Source: Pyrinomonadaceae bacterium
GTDB taxonomy: Bacteria > Acidobacteriota > Blastocatellia > Pyrinomonadales > Pyrinomonadaceae
DNA: 7,178 nucleotides
NCBI GenBank assembly: GCA_013695245.1
Contig: JACDAW010000141.1
Location: 1 to 7,178, forward strand
Direction of reading: 5' to 3'
Shown: positions 5,389 through 7,178 of the stretch, in pieces
How positions within the stretch are numbered: position 1 is the stretch's first letter
How the letters are laid out: each line of letters starts with the position of its first letter
Notes under the pieces: model-generated
Seen by the model: the letters and a program-made list of their open reading frames with translations, nothing else
What the model was told of the DNA's origin: nothing
Databases searched by the model: none
Program-made: the position numbers and the translations under genes

Positions 5389-7167
5389 ATGCACCCGAAT
5401 CTTCGCTCATTCCTCGATCTGCTTCGGCGCGAACGCGACATCATTCACATCGAAGCGGAAGTTGACCCACATCTCGAACTCGCTGAAATTCATCGCCGCG
5501 TGATCGCGGAAGGGGGCAAGGCGCTTTTCTTTGAGCGCGTGAAGGGAAGTCGCTACCCGGTGGTGACGAATATGTTCGGCACCGCGCGGCGCATCGAACT
5601 TGCTTTCGGCAGTAAGCCGGAAAAACTCGTCAAAGAAGTGGTTCACGTCGCCGAATCGCTGCTGCCGCCGAAGCCGAACGAACTGTGGCGGCATCGCGGA
5701 CTCGCGCTCGAAGCTCTGCGCCTCGGCACGCGCAACGTGCGCGGTCGCGCGCCCGTCACCGAAGTTATTGACAGTCCCGCGCGGCTCGATGAGCTTCCTA
5801 TTTTGACGACGTGGCAGGAAGACGGCGGGGCATTTATTACCCTGCCACTTGTTTATACGGAACACCCGACGACAGGCAAACACAATCTCGGCATGTACCG
5901 TATTCAACGCTACGACCGGGAGACGACAGGGATTCACTGGCAAATTCACAAAGGCGGCGGGTTTCATTATCACGAAGCGGAACGCGCCGGGAAGTCTCTG
6001 CCCGTAACGATTTTCTTAGGCGGCCCGCCCGCGCTCATCCTCTCAGCTATCGCTCCCTTGCCCGAAGACGTGCCGGAACTCGTGCTTGCTTCCGTGCTTG
6101 CGGGCGAGCGCGTGAGGATGACGAAGAATCCTCTGAATGAAGGCCACAAACGACTTGTCGCGGAAGCGGAGTTTGCGATTGTCGGGAGCGTCGCCCCGCA
6201 TGAGCGCCGCCCTGAAGGCCCTTTCGGCGATCACTATGGCTATTATTCGCTCAAGCACGATTATCCGATTTTCAAAGCATCAGCCGTCTGCCATCGCCGC
6301 GATGCGATCTATCCGGCGACCGTCGTAGGCCGCCCGCGTCAGGAAGATTTCTTTATCGGCGATTATCTACAAAATCTTTTATCGCCGCTCTTTCCGCTTG
6401 TGATGCCGAGCGTGCGCGAGCTGTGGTCGTATGGCGAGACGGGTTTTCATTCATTGGCGGCCGCAGTTGTGCGCGAACGCTACCGCCGCGAAGCGCTCGT
6501 ATCCGCGTTCCGCATTTTGGGAGAAGGGCAGTTGTCGCTCACAAAATTCTTGCTGCTTACAGATGCGCCGCAGGATTTGCGCGACTTCCGCAAACTCTTC
6601 GAGCACATTCTGGCGCGCGTGCGTTTTGAAACTGACCTCTTCATCTTCTCAAACGTTTCGATGGACACGCTCGATTACACAAGCGGCAAAATCAACGAGG
6701 GAAGTAAAGCCGTGATGCTCGGTCTTGGAGATGCGGTGCGCGAGCTTCCACGCGAGTTTTGCGGCGAACTTCCGGCAGGAGTGAAGTGTGCAGAAGTTTT
6801 TTGTCCGGGTTGTTTGGTCGTTGAAGGCGCGCCTTACGCAGAAGAACCAATGCAAGCCGAACGCCTCGCGCAAGCAAACGCATTCAAAGATTGGCAGCTA
6901 ATTGTCTTACACGATGATGCGCGCGTGGCGCATCGCTCGGAAGATTTTCTGTGGGCGACATGGACGCGCTTCGAGCCTGCTTCAGACATCTATGCGGCTG
7001 AAACAATCGTCAGTCGCCATCATCTCGGTTACCGCGCGCCCGTCTGTGTTGATGCGCGCATGAAACCTTCCTACCCGGCGGAACTTGTCGTTCGTCCAGA
7101 CATCGCTGCGCTTGTTGACCGTCGTTGGGGAGAGTATTTTCCGAACGCTTCTAATCAAAACGGATAG
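5389..7167 (+). CDS. UbiD-family decarboxylase, long form (prenylated-FMN dependent)
   Basis: This encodes a 592-residue cytoplasmic protein of the UbiD family, which (de)carboxylates aromatic or unsaturated acids using prenylated FMN made by UbiX. The N-terminal part (about 4-140, with DPHLELAEIHRR) matches UbiD closely. NLGMYRIQ carries Asn166 and catalytic Arg171, HKGGG has His187, and LAGE has Glu240; by family precedent Asn166, His187 and Glu240 bind the metal. EGPFGDH gives Glu276 and Asp281, completing the E-R-E/D active-site set. It is about 95 residues longer than E. coli UbiD (about 497). The extra length lies in the C-terminal third, which seems to hold two copies of the UbiD C-terminal unit (about 375-447 and 500-586) and a four-cysteine cluster (458, 467, 472, 475). 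The start at 5389 fits the UbiD N-terminus; an open frame back to 5287 would run through the terminator. A quinone pathway step is the likeliest role, but the substrate cannot be read from sequence. Confidence 0.92.
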   Translation: MHPNLRSFLDLLRRERDIIHIEAEVDPHLELAEIHRRVIAEGGKALFFERVKGSRYPVVTNMFGTARRIELAFGSKPEKLVKEVVHVAESLLPPKPNELWRHRGLALEALRLGTRNVRGRAPVTEVIDSPARLDELPILTTWQEDGGAFITLPLVYTEHPTTGKHNLGMYRIQRYDRETTGIHWQIHKGGGFHYHEAERAGKSLPVTIFLGGPPALILSAIAPLPEDVPELVLASVLAGERVRMTKNPLNEGHKRLVAEAEFAIVGSVAPHERRPEGPFGDHYGYYSLKHDYPIFKASAVCHRRDAIYPATVVGRPRQEDFFIGDYLQNLLSPLFPLVMPSVRELWSYGETGFHSLAAAVVRERYRREALVSAFRILGEGQLSLTKFLLLTDAPQDLRDFRKLFEHILARVRFETDLFIFSNVSMDTLDYTSGKINEGSKAVMLGLGDAVRELPREFCGELPAGVKCAEVFCPGCLVVEGAPYAEEPMQAERLAQANAFKDWQLIVLHDDARVAHRSEDFLWATWTRFEPASDIYAAETIVSRHHLGYRAPVCVDARMKPSYPAELVVRPDIAALVDRRWGEYFPNASNQNG

Positions 7168-7170
7168 GAG
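7166..7170 (+). promoter_or_regulatory. Shine-Dalgarno-like AGGAG overlapping the UbiD-family stop codon
   Basis: AGGAG overlaps the TAG stop at 7165-7167. A GTG at 7173 is only 2 bases away, too close to be a good start. A start codon just past the window edge would be at normal spacing. It suggests a translationally coupled gene downstream, with too little sequence to identify it. Confidence 0.35.
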
Positions 7171-7178
7171 CGGTGGCG

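Noticed and set aside
1..7178. Mobile elements, CRISPR arrays, tRNA or rRNA genes, phage or defence genes
   Set aside because: No transposase motifs, direct-repeat arrays, cloverleaf-like sequences or long terminal repeats were seen. The frequent GCGCG/CGCGC runs are codon-usage effects, not a repeat family.

Overview
The window looks like chromosomal DNA from a Gram-negative-type bacterium of moderately high GC. Three of the four complete genes have signal-peptide-like N-termini. The gene set (an FHA-like/trypsin-like membrane protease, a pair of secreted M16 peptidases, a HEAT-like exported protein and a long-form UbiD decarboxylase) would fit Acidobacteriota, for example Blastocatellia. 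That placement is a weak inference from gene content; there is no rRNA or marker gene here to confirm it. No mobile element, CRISPR array, tRNA or rRNA was seen.

Layout. Positions 1-1380 (minus strand) hold most of a gene that runs off the left edge: a degenerate FHA-like domain, one transmembrane helix, a coiled coil, a Thr/Gly-rich linker and the first part of a trypsin-like serine protease. Positions 1381-1641 are a divergent intergenic region with a plausible minus-strand promoter, two short inverted repeats and the ribosome sites for both flanking genes. Positions 1642-4529 (plus) hold two overlapping M16 metallopeptidase genes: the first has the zinc site and the second lacks it but carries the substrate-binding Arg/Tyr pair. 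After a 55-base gap, 4585-5241 encodes a small exported HEAT-like protein, probably the last gene of the same transcript. A strong hairpin terminator follows (5272-5304). Positions 5389-7167 encode a 592-residue UbiD-family decarboxylase. A Shine-Dalgarno-like AGGAG overlaps its stop codon, suggesting a coupled gene just beyond the right edge.

How the genes fit together. The two M16 proteins almost certainly form one heterodimeric periplasmic peptidase, because each lacks exactly what the other supplies. The HEAT-like protein may work with them or only share the transcript. The divergent FHA-protease is a second envelope protease, but nothing in the sequence links it functionally to the M16 pair. 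The UbiD protein is a separate transcription unit and would need prenylated FMN from a UbiX protein that is not in view.

The most notable details are the mutually complementary M16 pair, an apparent internal duplication plus a four-cysteine cluster in the C-terminal part of the UbiD protein, and the loss of phosphopeptide-binding residues in the FHA-like domain. I found no convincing new defence or mobile system.
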